The notes beneath the pieces are model-generated. The model saw only the letters and a list, made by a program, of their open reading frames with translations, was not told where the DNA came from and did no database searches. The translations under genes and the position numbers were made by a program. A stretch of 64,000 bases of DNA, taken from Pseudomonas promysalinigenes. GTDB lineage: Bacteria > Pseudomonadota > Gammaproteobacteria > Pseudomonadales > Pseudomonadaceae. Positions 18,875-28,049 of this stretch are shown piece by piece (positions within the stretch are counted from its first letter, which is position 1; every line of letters begins with the position of its first letter). The DNA is taken from contig NZ_CP077094.1 in the NCBI RefSeq assembly GCF_014269025.2, forward strand, positions 2,852,001-2,916,000, written 5' to 3'.

Positions 18875-19552
18875 TCAGCCTGGAAGCAGGCAGCCTTTTT
18901 TCTTCAAGGAGTCCAGAACCCAGGAACGGTCATTGGTACCTTGGGCAATTTTTTCCATCTGTGCGGTTTCGGCAGTGTGCTTGGCGGTGGCCGCGGCATA
19001 TACCTCAGCGACATGGTCATAAGGCACGCACAGCAGGCCATCGTCATCACCAATCACCAGGTCGCCTGGCTGGACCACCATACCATCAATGGCAATCGGC
19101 ACGTTGATCTCGCCAGGGCCGTCTTTGTAAGGGCCACGGTGCGAAACCCCGGCCGCGAACAACGGGAAGTCACCCGCGCTGATATTGGCAGCATCGCGGA
19201 TGGCGCCGTTGATCACGATGCCGGCCACGCCACGCTTGACTGCGTAAGCCACCATCATTTCGCCGATCAGTGCATTGGTCAGATCGCCGCCGGCATCGAC
19301 CACGATCACGTCACCTGGCTGAGCAATGTCGAGCGCGTAGTGCAGCATCAGGTTGTCACCTGGACGCGCCTTGACAGTCACCGCCGGGCCGCACAGCACC
19401 CCTTCTCGGTGCATAGGACGCAGGCGGGCACCGCCTGCCGTCATGCGGTTCATCGAATCGCTGACATTGGCAACCGGCACCTCGCGGTACCGTGCAACCC
19501 ACTCATCGCCGACTTTACGTGCGCGCTCAAGCACTTGGAAGCCAATGCTCAT
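18875..19552 (-). CDS. RraA-family protein (HMG/CHA aldolase-like)
   Basis: A 225-residue member of the RraA/dimethylmenaquinone methyltransferase-like fold, which includes 4-hydroxy-4-methyl-2-oxoglutarate/4-carboxy-4-hydroxy-2-oxoadipate aldolase and oxaloacetate decarboxylases. Typical segments are VANVSDSMNRM, GDVIVVDAGGDLTNALIGEM near residue 85, and VINGAIRDAANI with the active-site Arg-Asp pair. The metabolic neighbours (lactonase, hydroxyacid dehydrogenase, MFS symporters) favour an aldolase or decarboxylase role over RNase E inhibition. It diverges from the dehydrogenase at 19772. Confidence 0.85.
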   Translation of the reverse strand: MSIGFQVLERARKVGDEWVARYREVPVANVSDSMNRMTAGGARLRPMHREGVLCGPAVTVKARPGDNLMLHYALDIAQPGDVIVVDAGGDLTNALIGEMMVAYAVKRGVAGIVINGAIRDAANISAGDFPLFAAGVSHRGPYKDGPGEINVPIAIDGMVVQPGDLVIGDDDGLLCVPYDHVAEVYAAATAKHTAETAQMEKIAQGTNDRSWVLDSLKKKGCLLPG

Positions 19553-19690
19553 GTGACATACCTCTATTGGATTTATTCGATGTCATCGACTGCTGCCGAA
19601 TCTATTTTTAGAATGTCATTTCATAATTGTCGTTGCAATCACTTTTTACACACGCCAAATGCGTTTTATCGTTGGCTGAAATTTTATTAT

Positions 19691-19705
19691 TGCAACAGCG
19701 TTTCA
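19691..19705. promoter_or_regulatory. Candidate IclR/KdgR-like operator 2
   Basis: TGCAACAGCGTTTCA lies in the divergent region between the RraA-like and dehydrogenase genes, about 67 bp upstream of the latter's start. Read on the minus strand it is AATGAAACGCTGTTGCAAT, which fits the KdgR-type pattern AATRAAAYRNYRTTTYATT except in the right half, and it aligns with the palindrome at 15181. Confidence 0.5.
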
Positions 19706-19771
19706 TTATGCTAGGGTTCCAATCATGCCGCTATGGCGGCTGACTGCCCCCACAAGAACAAGGTATTCACG

Positions 19772-20749
19772 ATGTCACGAACCATTGTGCTGACCGGCCC
19801 CGAGCTCGCTGCTGAGGCTATGAACCTGGCTGCCGAACAAGGCATTAGAGTCGTTCCCACCACCCCGTACCTGCCGGCCGAAGAGCTGGAAGCCATCATT
19901 CGCGCAGAGCAGCCCGATGCCATCGTGGTCCGCCAGGGCGCGTTGACCCGCGCCATGATCGACGCTTCGGCTAACCTGAAGGTGATCGCCAAGCACGGTG
20001 TGGGCTACAACACCATCGATATCCAAGCCGCTGCAGACCGCGGCATCCCGGTCTCGATCGCCGTAGGCGCCAATGCGCAGTCTGTGGCAGAGCTGGCCTT
20101 CGCGTTGATGTTCAGCGTGGCCCGTCAAACCGCATTGCTGGATGCGCGTATGCGTGATGGGCACTGGGACAAATCCTCGGCCAACGGCATCGAGCTGGCT
20201 GGCAAAACCTTGGGCCTGGTTGGCTTAGGGTCCATTGGCGGTATCCTCATGGACCTGGTGGCGCCACTGCGCATGAAGGTCAAGGTATTTGACCCCTACC
20301 TCAAACAGCTGCCGGAGCGCCCGCACGTCGAACGTGAAGCGGATTTCGATCGCCTGCTCGCTGAAAGCGATATCATCAGCCTGCATTGCCCGCTGACCGA
20401 GACCAATCACAACCTGATTGGCGCAGCCCAGCTTGAACGTATGCGCCCCAGCGCCATCCTGATCAACACTGCCCGTGGTGAGCTGATCGACTCCAACGCT
20501 TTGGTCAAAGCGCTTAGCGAGCGACGCATCGCCGGTGCTGGCCTTGACACCTTCAGCCCCGAACCGCCGCCTGCCGACAGCCCACTGTGGGGCTTGCCCA
20601 GTTTGGTTGCCACCCCGCATGTGGGCGCCAATACCAGCGAGGCCCGTGACCGGGTGGCCCTGGTGGCATTGAACCAGATCCTGGATGTCTGGGCGGGCAA
20701 AGCTCTGGACCCGCGCTGCGTGGTCAATCGCCATCTGTTCGCCAGCTGA
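19772..20749 (+). CDS. D-isomer-specific 2-hydroxyacid dehydrogenase (phosphoglycerate dehydrogenase-like)
   Basis: A 325-residue NAD-dependent enzyme. The Rossmann motif is GLVGLGSIGGILMDLV (about residues 147-162). The catalytic Arg is in NTARGELID, the Glu in FSPEPP and the His in TPHVGANTSEA. The start is ATG 19772 with AAGG upstream; an in-frame ATG at 19733 would add 13 residues. It is followed by an ACS-type MFS gene after 79 bp. Within the cluster it would oxidise or reduce a 2-hydroxy/2-oxo acid. Similar fold but distinct from the dehydrogenase at 5695. Confidence 0.88.
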   Translation: MSRTIVLTGPELAAEAMNLAAEQGIRVVPTTPYLPAEELEAIIRAEQPDAIVVRQGALTRAMIDASANLKVIAKHGVGYNTIDIQAAADRGIPVSIAVGANAQSVAELAFALMFSVARQTALLDARMRDGHWDKSSANGIELAGKTLGLVGLGSIGGILMDLVAPLRMKVKVFDPYLKQLPERPHVEREADFDRLLAESDIISLHCPLTETNHNLIGAAQLERMRPSAILINTARGELIDSNALVKALSERRIAGAGLDTFSPEPPPADSPLWGLPSLVATPHVGANTSEARDRVALVALNQILDVWAGKALDPRCVVNRHLFAS

Positions 20750-20828
20750 TTGCATGCCCCGGCTGCCCCCGTGCGCCTGGGGGCCTTCACTACGCGTCAC
20801 TCCAGAAAAACAACAATTGGAGAGCATC

Positions 20829-22157
20829 ATGAATTCAGCAACGTCCTTGCCGGATGAACTCGAACGCAGCACCATGCGCCGTGTCGCCTGGCGCCTGCTG
20901 CCTTTTCTGATCATCTGCTACCTGATCGCGATCATCGACCGCGGCAACATCGGCATGGCCTCGCTGCAGATGAACGAGGACCTGCAGCTCACGGCCAAGG
21001 TATTCGGCTTCGCCAGCAGCCTCTTCTTCTTTGCGTACTTTCTGGTCGAAGTACCCAGCAACCTGGCCATGCAACGTTACGGGGCCCGTATCTGGATCGC
21101 CCGCATCATGATTACCTGGGGCCTGATCTCGGCAGGCACAGCCTTCGTTCAGGGCTCCAATTCCCTCTACGTAATGCGGTTTCTGCTGGGCGCAGCCGAG
21201 GCTGGGTTCTTCCCAGGTGTCCTGCTGTACCTCACCTACTGGCTGCCGTCGGCTTACCGGGCACGGATGGTGGCGCTGTTCATGGTGGCAATTCCTGCTG
21301 CCAACTTCATCGGATCGCCGCTGTCGGGCTTGCTGCTGAGCCTGGATGGCTGGATGGGCATGCGCGGCTGGCACTGGCTGTTCATCCTCGAAGGTATCCC
21401 TGCCGTCTTTCTAGGTATCGCCTGCCTATTCGTCCTCACCGATCGCCCCGAGCAGGCCAAATGGTTGACTGACGAGCAACGCGGCTGGCTCACCAAGCGC
21501 TTGGCGGATGAGGCGTCGAAGAAAACCGCCATTGGCCATATCTCGTTGTGGAAGCTGCTGCGCCACAAAGATATCTGGGTATTGGCGCTGATCTATTCGG
21601 GCGCCTCGGCTGCTGGCAGCACCATGAGCGTGTGGGCTCCTCAACTGCTGAAAACCTTCGGCCTGAGTGCCATGGAAATCGGCATGGTCAATGCCATTCC
21701 TTACGGCATCGCATCAGTGCTGATGATCATCTGGGGCCGCAGTTCTGACCGTACCGGCGAGCGTCGCTGGCACACGGCAATGACCATGCTGCTGATCGCG
21801 GCAGGGCTGCTGATGACGCTGTTCACCTCGTCGCTACCGGCGACTGTGGTGATGCTGACCATGGTGCTGGTGGGTGCGTATTCGATGAAAGGGCCGTTCT
21901 GGGCACTGGTATCAGGCTGGTTGTCATCCTCTACCGCCGCAGCTGGCCTTGCTGCCGTAGGCGCCATGGCCAACTTGATCGGGGGAGGTCTGATGGTCAA
22001 TGCCTATGGTGCGATTCACGACGCCACCGGTAGCTACGCCTTGGCGCTGATGCCCTTGGCCGCACTGTGCTTGGTTGCCGGGGTGGCCGTACTGGTGATC
22101 GGCCGCAAGCGCCAACACCAACAAGCTGAAACGGCCGGAGTCGTCGGCGCGAAATAA
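20829..22157 (+). CDS. MFS transporter, ACS family
   Basis: A 442-residue carrier with the same landmarks as the one at 16225: [20 protein letters not shown] and [26 protein letters not shown] precedes ATG 20829; longer readings to 20685 run into the previous gene. Two such symporters within 5 kb suggest related substrates, for example a sugar acid and its lactone, or recent duplication and divergence. A strong hairpin at 22176-22211 follows. Confidence 0.88.
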   Translation: MNSATSLPDELERSTMRRVAWRLLPFLIICYLIAIIDRGNIGMASLQMNEDLQLTAKVFGFASSLFFFAYFLVEVPSNLAMQRYGARIWIARIMITWGLISAGTAFVQGSNSLYVMRFLLGAAEAGFFPGVLLYLTYWLPSAYRARMVALFMVAIPAANFIGSPLSGLLLSLDGWMGMRGWHWLFILEGIPAVFLGIACLFVLTDRPEQAKWLTDEQRGWLTKRLADEASKKTAIGHISLWKLLRHKDIWVLALIYSGASAAGSTMSVWAPQLLKTFGLSAMEIGMVNAIPYGIASVLMIIWGRSSDRTGERRWHTAMTMLLIAAGLLMTLFTSSLPATVVMLTMVLVGAYSMKGPFWALVSGWLSSSTAAAGLAAVGAMANLIGGGLMVNAYGAIHDATGSYALALMPLAALCLVAGVAVLVIGRKRQHQQAETAGVVGAK

Positions 22158-22175
22158 TCCGGAAGTGCAGCACCT

Positions 22176-22211
22176 CGATGCCCACTTCCTGTCTCAGGAA
22201 TGTGGGCATCG
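22176..22211 (+). terminator. Terminator-like hairpin after MFS gene
   Basis: Stem CGATGCCCAC/GTGGGCATCG extended by TTCCTG/CAGGAA, with one bulged T and a TCT loop, 19 bp after the MFS stop. The following T-run is poor (TCGTTTC), so it may instead be an mRNA-stabilising hairpin. Confidence 0.55.
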
Positions 22212-22416
22212 TCGTTTCACGGCATCACACTCGGCAAGATCCATGTCGAGCTTTCGTCATCGAACCCTCCCAGGCGCCTATCTGAACGGCTGCAGATCGG
22301 GCCACATGCAGGCGGCCTGCCCAACACTTGGCCATCGATTTGTGATCTCTGCCGCCGCGCTTGCGTCTGAGATCCTACCCCGGCAGTCATGCTGGGAAGT
22401 GACAAGAGAGCCCGCC

Positions 22417-23325
22417 ATGCAAACGCTGTTGAACGAGATTCTCGAAGAAGTACGCCCCTTGATCGGCAAGGGCAAAGTCGCTGACTACATACCCGCTCTG
22501 GCCGACGTGCCGGCGCAGCAACTGGGCATTGCTGTCTACGGCAACGATGGCAGCTACCACTGCGCAGGCGACGCCTTGGTACCGTTCTCGGTGCAGAGTA
22601 TTTCCAAGGTCTTCAGCCTGGTCCAGGCGATCGGCCATTCAGGCGAAGCCATTTGGGAGCGACTGGGCCACGAGCCCTCGGGTCAACCTTTCAACTCCCT
22701 GGTACAGCTGGAGTTCGAACGCGGCCGCCCGCGCAACCCTTTCATCAATGCCGGCGCACTGGTGATCTGCGATATCAATCAGTCGCGCTTCGCCGCGCCC
22801 ACCCTGTCGATGCGCGATTTCGTAAGGCGGTTGTCGGGTAACCCGCATATTGCAATCGACGCACGCGTGGCCGATTCGGAATACCAGTTCCGCGCGCGTA
22901 ACGCGGCCATGGCTTACCTGATGCAATCATTCGGTAACTTTCACAACGAAGTCGAAACGGTACTGCGCAGTTACTTCAGCTACTGCGCGCTGCAGATGAG
23001 CTGCCTGGACCTGGCGCGCGCCTTCTGCTTCCTGGCCAACGACGGGTTCTGCAAGCACAGTGGCGAGCAGATCCTCACCCGGCGTCAGACTCAGCAGGTG
23101 AACTCGATCATGGCCACCAGCGGGCTTTATGACGAAGCCGGTAACTTTGCTTACCGGGTGGGCTTGCCCGGCAAAAGCGGCGTGGGGGGCGGGATCGTAG
23201 CCATCGTTCCGGGGCAGTTCACCGTGTGTGTCTGGTCGCCTGAGCTGAACTCGGCAGGTAACTCCTATGCGGGCATGGCCGCGCTGGAGCTGCTCAGCTC
23301 GCGCATCGGCTGGTCAGTCTTCTGA
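22417..23325 (+). CDS. glsA: Glutaminase (serine-dependent)
   Basis: A 302-residue beta-lactamase-fold glutaminase converting L-glutamine to glutamate and ammonia in the cytoplasm. The catalytic Ser-x-x-Lys lies in [14 protein letters not shown] near residue 65, and [27 protein letters not shown] and [12 protein letters not shown] fit the family. The length matches E. coli YbaS/YneH. ATG 22417 follows AAGAGAG; an in-frame extension to 22165 crosses the hairpin region and is rejected. No operon partner is seen. The glsA/glsB naming is not decidable from sequence. Confidence 0.9.
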   Translation: MQTLLNEILEEVRPLIGKGKVADYIPALADVPAQQLGIAVYGNDGSYHCAGDALVPFSVQSISKVFSLVQAIGHSGEAIWERLGHEPSGQPFNSLVQLEFERGRPRNPFINAGALVICDINQSRFAAPTLSMRDFVRRLSGNPHIAIDARVADSEYQFRARNAAMAYLMQSFGNFHNEVETVLRSYFSYCALQMSCLDLARAFCFLANDGFCKHSGEQILTRRQTQQVNSIMATSGLYDEAGNFAYRVGLPGKSGVGGGIVAIVPGQFTVCVWSPELNSAGNSYAGMAALELLSSRIGWSVF

Positions 23326-23383
23326 CACTGGCCGCAAGGCTCAGGGTTCGAGGGGCGATCCCCCTATCAAGCAAAAGCACATT

Positions 23384-23415
23384 GTTGCAGGAGCGGGTTC
23401 ATCCGCTCCAACAGG
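23384..23415. repeat. REP-like hairpin
   Basis: GGAGCGG-GTTCAT-CCGCTCC stem-loop with flanking GCA/CAACAGG, resembling the P. putida REP core, between the convergent glutaminase and GNAT genes. Confidence 0.5.
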
Positions 23416-23459
23416 CCTATCGGCAATGGACGCTCTGAGCAGCGCCCGTTGCGCGACGG

Positions 23460-24017
23460 TCAGCGTGTTGACACCGACATAGCCACCCAGTCTGCACGGC
23501 TCATCTCCCATATTTCGACGGCCATCTGCCCAGCCACGAAGTCGCCTTCCCTGACGTCTACCAAGCGCATGCCCTCATGTTCCGACACCTTGCGTGATGC
23601 GTGGTTGGCAACCGCTTTGGGAACCTGCATGACCGGGCGAGCCAGGGTCTGGAACCAATACGCGTTGATAGCCCTGCAGGCCTCGCGCATGTAGCCCCTG
23701 CCCCACCATTGTGGTGCGAGCCAGAACCCCCTGTTGTTGCCCGGCTGGTCATACAAACTGATGCTGCCCAGGGTGCAATCGGCATCGTCGCGCATGCGGA
23801 TCATCCAATGCCACTCACGTCCCTCTGCCATCCCCCGCAGCGCGACGTCTCGTACGTAGGTCAGTGCCCCATCATCGGGATACGGCCATGGCACACGCCG
23901 ATCCAGATAGCGAACAACCTCCCAGCAAGGGAAGAGCTGCTGAATGGTGTCTGAGTCCTCCAGCTGCAGCGGCGTCAATAGCAGGCGGTCTGTAGTCAAT
24001 GTTGCAAAGCGATCCAT
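23460..24017 (-). CDS. GNAT family N-acetyltransferase (RimJ/RimL-like)
   Basis: A 185-residue acetyltransferase. LTTDRLLLTPLQLEDSDTIQ at the N-terminus is typical of RimJ/RimL-type proteins, and the acetyl-CoA site is around APQWWGRGYMREACRAI with a later NHASRKVSEHEGMR segment. ATG 24017 is preceded by AGGA; an in-frame start at 24122 would add 35 uncharacteristic residues. The substrate (protein N-terminus or small amine) is unknown. It stands alone between convergent glutaminase and divergent hydrolase genes. Confidence 0.85.
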   Translation of the reverse strand: MDRFATLTTDRLLLTPLQLEDSDTIQQLFPCWEVVRYLDRRVPWPYPDDGALTYVRDVALRGMAEGREWHWMIRMRDDADCTLGSISLYDQPGNNRGFWLAPQWWGRGYMREACRAINAYWFQTLARPVMQVPKAVANHASRKVSEHEGMRLVDVREGDFVAGQMAVEIWEMSRADWVAMSVSTR

Positions 24018-24217
24018 GTCGGTCGTTCCTGGCCATCCGTGTGAGGTTTCGATTATGTGTACTGAAGTTTTATTGTGTCGATCGTTTCGCGGCTGGCCAA
24101 TCTGAACCTCCGCTGCGGGCAATGGATTCAGCTAGGGGTGCGCCAAGCACCCGATCAATAGCTGAATTTCAACGCAAGCTCGCAGTCTCAAAAGCACACA
24201 GCCTCCGAGTACGCACC

Positions 24218-25105
24218 ATGATCAGGTTAGCCTTACGCATCGGTTTAGTTGGCGCACTGCTGGGCCTGTTGGTGGGCTGTTCACCTCTGAAAGTGTTGAA
24301 CCTCCTTACCCCAGACGGCACCTACACCAAAGCATCCAATCTCAAATATGGTAACGACCCGCGCAACCAACTGGATGTATACACGCCGGTCAACCTCACC
24401 AGCGACGTACCGGTGGTGGTTTTCTTCTATGGCGGCAGCTGGACCCGCGGCTCACGCAGTGACTACGGTTTCGTCGGTGAGGCTCTGGCAGCGCGTGGCA
24501 TCGTTGCCGTGATAGCCGATTATCGCCTCTACCCGCAGGTTCACTATCAGGGCTTTCTTGAAGACAGTGCGCAGGCGGTTGGCTGGACCCGCCAACATAT
24601 CCACCAATACCGTGGCGATCCCAAGCGGCTGTATGTGATGGGGCATAGCGCAGGCGGTTACAACGCCGCCATGATCGCTCTAGATCCTCAATGGCTGGCA
24701 GCGGTGAACATGCAGCCGTCAATGCTCAGTGGCTGGATCGGTCTAGCCGGGCCGTACGACTTTCTGCCCATTGAAAACCCAGAAGTGAAACCGATTTTCT
24801 TTTTCCCGGACTCCCCACCGGACTCCCAACCGATCAACCATGTTGGCCCCGATTCTCCCCCTGCCCTGTTGATGGCGGCGCAGGACGACTCGCTGGTCAA
24901 TCCCCAGCGCAACACCGCAGGCATGGCTCGGCGCTTGCGAGAGCAGGGTGTGTCGGTGCGCGAACTCTATTTTTCCAAGCCTGGGCACGGGACATTGGTG
25001 GCAGCGTTCGCGCGCCCGATGCGTTGGCTGGCGCCGGTTTTGGATGAAGTGGTGACATTCATCAATGGGCAAGATCCAGCGCCGATAGATTCTCACGAGC
25101 GATGA
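24218..25105 (+). CDS. Lipoprotein alpha/beta hydrolase (carboxylesterase-like)
   Basis: A 295-residue esterase-type protein with a lipoprotein signal: LVGALLGLLVGC, lipobox Cys at residue 21, so probably membrane-anchored outside the cytoplasm. The fold shows the oxyanion segment VVFFYGGSWTRGSRSDY, nucleophile elbow MGHSAGGYNA, an acidic residue in AAQDDSLVNP and the His in KPGHGTL, as in BD-FAE/HSL-type hydrolases. The ATG at 24218 places the signal peptide at the N-terminus; longer in-frame readings are not credible. The substrate is unknown. Confidence 0.85.
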   Translation: MIRLALRIGLVGALLGLLVGCSPLKVLNLLTPDGTYTKASNLKYGNDPRNQLDVYTPVNLTSDVPVVVFFYGGSWTRGSRSDYGFVGEALAARGIVAVIADYRLYPQVHYQGFLEDSAQAVGWTRQHIHQYRGDPKRLYVMGHSAGGYNAAMIALDPQWLAAVNMQPSMLSGWIGLAGPYDFLPIENPEVKPIFFFPDSPPDSQPINHVGPDSPPALLMAAQDDSLVNPQRNTAGMARRLREQGVSVRELYFSKPGHGTLVAAFARPMRWLAPVLDEVVTFINGQDPAPIDSHER

Positions 25106-25283
25106 GGCAGTGTGCCCAGGCTACGTTACAGCGCGCCAGCGCCTGCGTTTGCGCGGATTGGCTTTGTAGCTAACGCAGCCGATATTTTTTTCTCTTTGAG
25201 TGCATCCAACCCTGGCGCTGGCGGGTATTGCTAATGGGCGGCTTGTGACCGCCCTGCCTAATGACCTGTCAGGAGCACTCCCA

Positions 25284-25811
25284 ATGACTCGCAAACTTTC
25301 TGCCTGCCTGCTTGCCTTCAGCATCACCCTGGCGTTGCAACCCGCACATGGCCAAACCGCGCTGCCAGATGCGGTCAAGGTGCCCGATGGCCATCGCGTT
25401 CTGCTCGAGACCGTCGGCGTGGGCGAGGTCACTTATGAATGCCGCGACAAGAGCAACAGCCCCGGCCAAACCGAATGGACCTTCGTCGGTCCCAAGGCCG
25501 TGCTCAATGATCGTGCCGGCAAGCAGGTTGGCGAGTACTTCGGCCCACCCGCCACCTGGCAGGCCAAAGATGGCTCGAAGGTCACCGGCACTCAGCTTGC
25601 GGTAGCGCCAGCGGACAAGGGCGCCTTGCCCTACCAACTGGTCAAGGCCAACCCTGCCGAAGGCAAAGGCGCCATGCAGGGCGTGAGCTATATCCAGCGC
25701 CTGGCCACCCGCGGCGGCGTGGCTCCAGCCAGTGACTGCACCGTACAAAACAAAGGTGCCAAGCAGGTGGTGCAGTACCAGGCCGACTACGTGTTCTGGA
25801 CACATAAGTAA
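25284..25811 (+). CDS. DUF3455 domain secreted protein
   Basis: A 175-residue protein with a cleavable signal peptide (hydrophobic LSACLLAFSITLALQ, likely cut after AHG near residue 24) and the DUF3455 domain, seen in VLLETVGVGEVTYECR and the TEWTFVGPKAVLNDRAGK stretch. Two Cys in the mature part (YEC, SDC) could form a disulfide. AGGAG precedes ATG 25284. An ECF sigma and anti-sigma pair follows 100 bp downstream, suggesting that this protein belongs to the sigma factor's response, although its function is unknown. Confidence 0.85.
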   Translation: MTRKLSACLLAFSITLALQPAHGQTALPDAVKVPDGHRVLLETVGVGEVTYECRDKSNSPGQTEWTFVGPKAVLNDRAGKQVGEYFGPPATWQAKDGSKVTGTQLAVAPADKGALPYQLVKANPAEGKGAMQGVSYIQRLATRGGVAPASDCTVQNKGAKQVVQYQADYVFWTHK

Positions 25812-25860
25812 TACGTTGAACAGACACCTTGCGATTGTTCATCTACGCTCGTTGGCAAGC

Positions 25861-25880
25861 CCCCGGCTTCAAGGCCGGGG
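25861..25880. terminator. GC-rich hairpin between DUF3455 and sigma genes
   Basis: CCCCGGC/GCCGGGG stem with a six-base loop, 49 bp after the DUF3455 stop. There is no T-run, so termination is uncertain; partial attenuation before the sigma gene is possible. Confidence 0.4.
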
Positions 25881-25911
25881 CACCTTGCATGACACAAGGA
25901 AGCCACAGACG

Positions 25912-26460
25912 TTGAACTCGCCGGTCACCCCTTTTGACTTCGGTCGTTGCCTGCAGGCCTGTGCACAGGGCGACCGACGAGCCCTGCAAGCGCTATACGA
26001 CCACGAAGGCGCGCGGCTACTGGGCGTCGCCAGGCGTATCGCCCGTGACAATGCAACTGCTGAAGACATCGTCCACGATGCTTTCATCCGCATCTGGACC
26101 CGTGCGGGTAGCTTCGACCCTGCGCGCGGTTCGGCACAGGGCTGGATCTACAGCATCGTGCGCCACTTGGCCCTCAATGCCATTCGCGATTCCCGGCGTG
26201 AAACCGTGCTGGACGATGGGGCCGTCGATATCTCAAGCAGCTTGCAAAATGGCCTGGATGACATCGACCTGTGGTCCGGCTCAGCGAAAATATATCGTTG
26301 CCTGGAACAATTGCAGCCCGCGCCACAGCGCTGCATCCTGCACGCTTATGTGGACGGTTGCAGTCACGCCGAGATTGCTGCCCTGTTGGGCGCGCCACTG
26401 GGCACCGTCAAAGCCTGGATCAAGCGCAGCCTCCAGGCGCTGCGGGAGTGCCTGGGATGA
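25912..26460 (+). CDS. ECF-type RNA polymerase sigma factor
   Basis: A 182-residue extracytoplasmic-function sigma factor. Region 2 includes LYDHEGARLLGVARRIARDN and EDIVHDAFIRIW; region 4 includes HAYVDGCSHAEIAALLGAPL followed by GTVKAWIKRSLQALRECL. I place the start at TTG 25912, ten bases after AAGGAA, because no ATG or GTG with a ribosome site precedes region 2. Its stop overlaps the start of the RskA-like anti-sigma gene (ATGA), a classic translationally coupled pair. The inducing signal is not apparent. Confidence 0.88.
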   Translation: MNSPVTPFDFGRCLQACAQGDRRALQALYDHEGARLLGVARRIARDNATAEDIVHDAFIRIWTRAGSFDPARGSAQGWIYSIVRHLALNAIRDSRRETVLDDGAVDISSSLQNGLDDIDLWSGSAKIYRCLEQLQPAPQRCILHAYVDGCSHAEIAALLGAPLGTVKAWIKRSLQALRECLG

Positions 26461-27155
26461 AACCGGATAATGCCCAAGCGATGGATACCTTGGCCGGCGA
26501 GTTCGTCCTGGGTACCTTGTCATCAGAGCAACACGCCGCAGTGCTCCAGCGCCTCGAGCACGATCCGGCCTTGCGCGCCATGGTAGATGACTGGGAGACG
26601 CGTCTGCTCGAGCTGACCGCACTAGCTACACCTCACCCACCGAGCGCCCGCCTTTGGGGCCGTATCCAACGCAGCCTGAATGAACGCATCACCCCCCAGG
26701 TCTTGCCACGGGTCAAGTGGTGGCAACGCCTTGGCATGTGGCAAGCGCTGAGCGCTACGGGGCTGGTCGCAAGCGTGTTGCTGGCGTTCATTTTGCTCAC
26801 CACGCCGCCGCCCACTCCTCAATTTATGGTAGTGCTGGTGGCACCGAGCACTCAGGCGCCCGGTTGGGTGGTACAGGCCAGCGACAGCCGCATGATCGAG
26901 CTGATTCCGCTTGGCAATGAGGCGATCCCCGAGGGTATGGCCTTACAGTTCTGGACCAAGGGCAACCAGTGGCGCGCACCGGTTTCGCTGGGCCTAGTCA
27001 AGCCTGGAGAGCTTTACCGGCTACCGCTGCAGAGCCTGCCGCCGCTGGAGGCCAACCAATTGTTCGAGCTCACCCTGGAGAAGGCCGGCGGTTCATCCAC
27101 CGGGCTTCCGACGGGGCCAGTGAAGTTCATTGGCCGTGCTGTGAAAGTGATCTGA
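26457..27155 (+). CDS. Anti-sigma factor, RskA family
   Basis: A 232-residue membrane anti-sigma factor. The cytoplasmic N-terminal part (MDTLAGEFVLGTLSSEQHAA, about residues 9-28) is the sigma-binding zinc-less domain; one transmembrane helix lies around residues 97-115, and the rest is a periplasmic RskA domain with WTKGNQWRAPVSLGLVKPG. It is translationally coupled to the ECF sigma gene through an ATGA overlap and should hold that sigma at the inner membrane until a signal releases it. Confidence 0.88.
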   Translation: MKPDNAQAMDTLAGEFVLGTLSSEQHAAVLQRLEHDPALRAMVDDWETRLLELTALATPHPPSARLWGRIQRSLNERITPQVLPRVKWWQRLGMWQALSATGLVASVLLAFILLTTPPPTPQFMVVLVAPSTQAPGWVVQASDSRMIELIPLGNEAIPEGMALQFWTKGNQWRAPVSLGLVKPGELYRLPLQSLPPLEANQLFELTLEKAGGSSTGLPTGPVKFIGRAVKVI

Positions 27156-27231
27156 GCCGCACACAAATCATGTTTAGCGCGAGCATCCTTGCTGCACCAG
27201 AATCACAATCAAGCACCCGGCCCTTGTGCAC

Positions 27232-27936
27232 TCAAACGCTGCGGGTAACGCCGCCGTCTACTTTTATGTTCTGCCCGGTAATGTACGCAGCTCCTTGGCT
27301 GGCGAGGAAGGCGATGGTGGCGGCGATTTCCTCACTGGATCCATAGCGTTTGAGCGGCACAGCGTCGCGGCGCTCCTGCGTGGCTGGGAGGCTGTCGATC
27401 CAACCCGGTAGCACATTGTTCATGCGAATATTGTCACCTGCATACTGGTCAGCGAAGATCTTGCTGAACGACGCAAGGCCTGCGCGGAACACTGCCGATG
27501 TCGGGAAAAGCTCGCTTGGCTCGAATGTCCACGCACTGGAAATATTGATGATCGCACCACCGCCCTGACGCTGCATGTATGGCGTGACCAGACGGGTTGG
27601 GCGAATCACATTGAGCAGGTAGGTTTCCATGCCCTTGTGCCAATCCTCGTCGCTGATGTCCAGTATCGGGGCTCGGGGGCCGTGGCCCGCGCTATTTACC
27701 AGGACGTCTATCCGCCCCCACTTCTGAATGACTCTGTCAACCAGACGTTGCAGGTCTTCGTTGGACTGATTACTGCCAGTGATGCCGACGCCTCCCAGCT
27801 GCTGCGCCAGCGCTTCGCCCTTGCCCGAGGATGAAAGAACACCGACTTTGAACCCCTCAGCCGCCAGCCGACGTGCCGCCGCTGCACCCATGCCGCTACC
27901 GCCGGCGGTAACGATTGCAACCTTCTCTGCTGACAT
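27232..27936 (-). CDS. SDR family protein with non-standard active site
   Basis: A 234-residue short-chain dehydrogenase-like protein. The cofactor-binding TAGGSGMGAAAARRLA, VNSAGHGPRAP and INISSAWTFEP (Ser present) segments fit the family, as does the C-terminal YITGQNIKVDGG. However, where the catalytic Tyr-x-x-x-Lys normally sits, it reads TSAVFRAGLASFSK, so Tyr is replaced and Lys is Arg. It may still bind nucleotide but use another mechanism. It converges on the anti-sigma gene; no operon partner is evident. Confidence 0.85.
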   Translation of the reverse strand: MSAEKVAIVTAGGSGMGAAAARRLAAEGFKVGVLSSSGKGEALAQQLGGVGITGSNQSNEDLQRLVDRVIQKWGRIDVLVNSAGHGPRAPILDISDEDWHKGMETYLLNVIRPTRLVTPYMQRQGGGAIINISSAWTFEPSELFPTSAVFRAGLASFSKIFADQYAGDNIRMNNVLPGWIDSLPATQERRDAVPLKRYGSSEEIAATIAFLASQGAAYITGQNIKVDGGVTRSV

Positions 27937-28049
27937 ATATCCCCCTGAAATGCTGTTGAACGATGTACGTGATCAGGCTAGCAATACCCATTCACCAGAG
28001 AGAGACAACAACGCTTCTATCAGCCAGTAGATTTTATGCAGGCCTTTCA

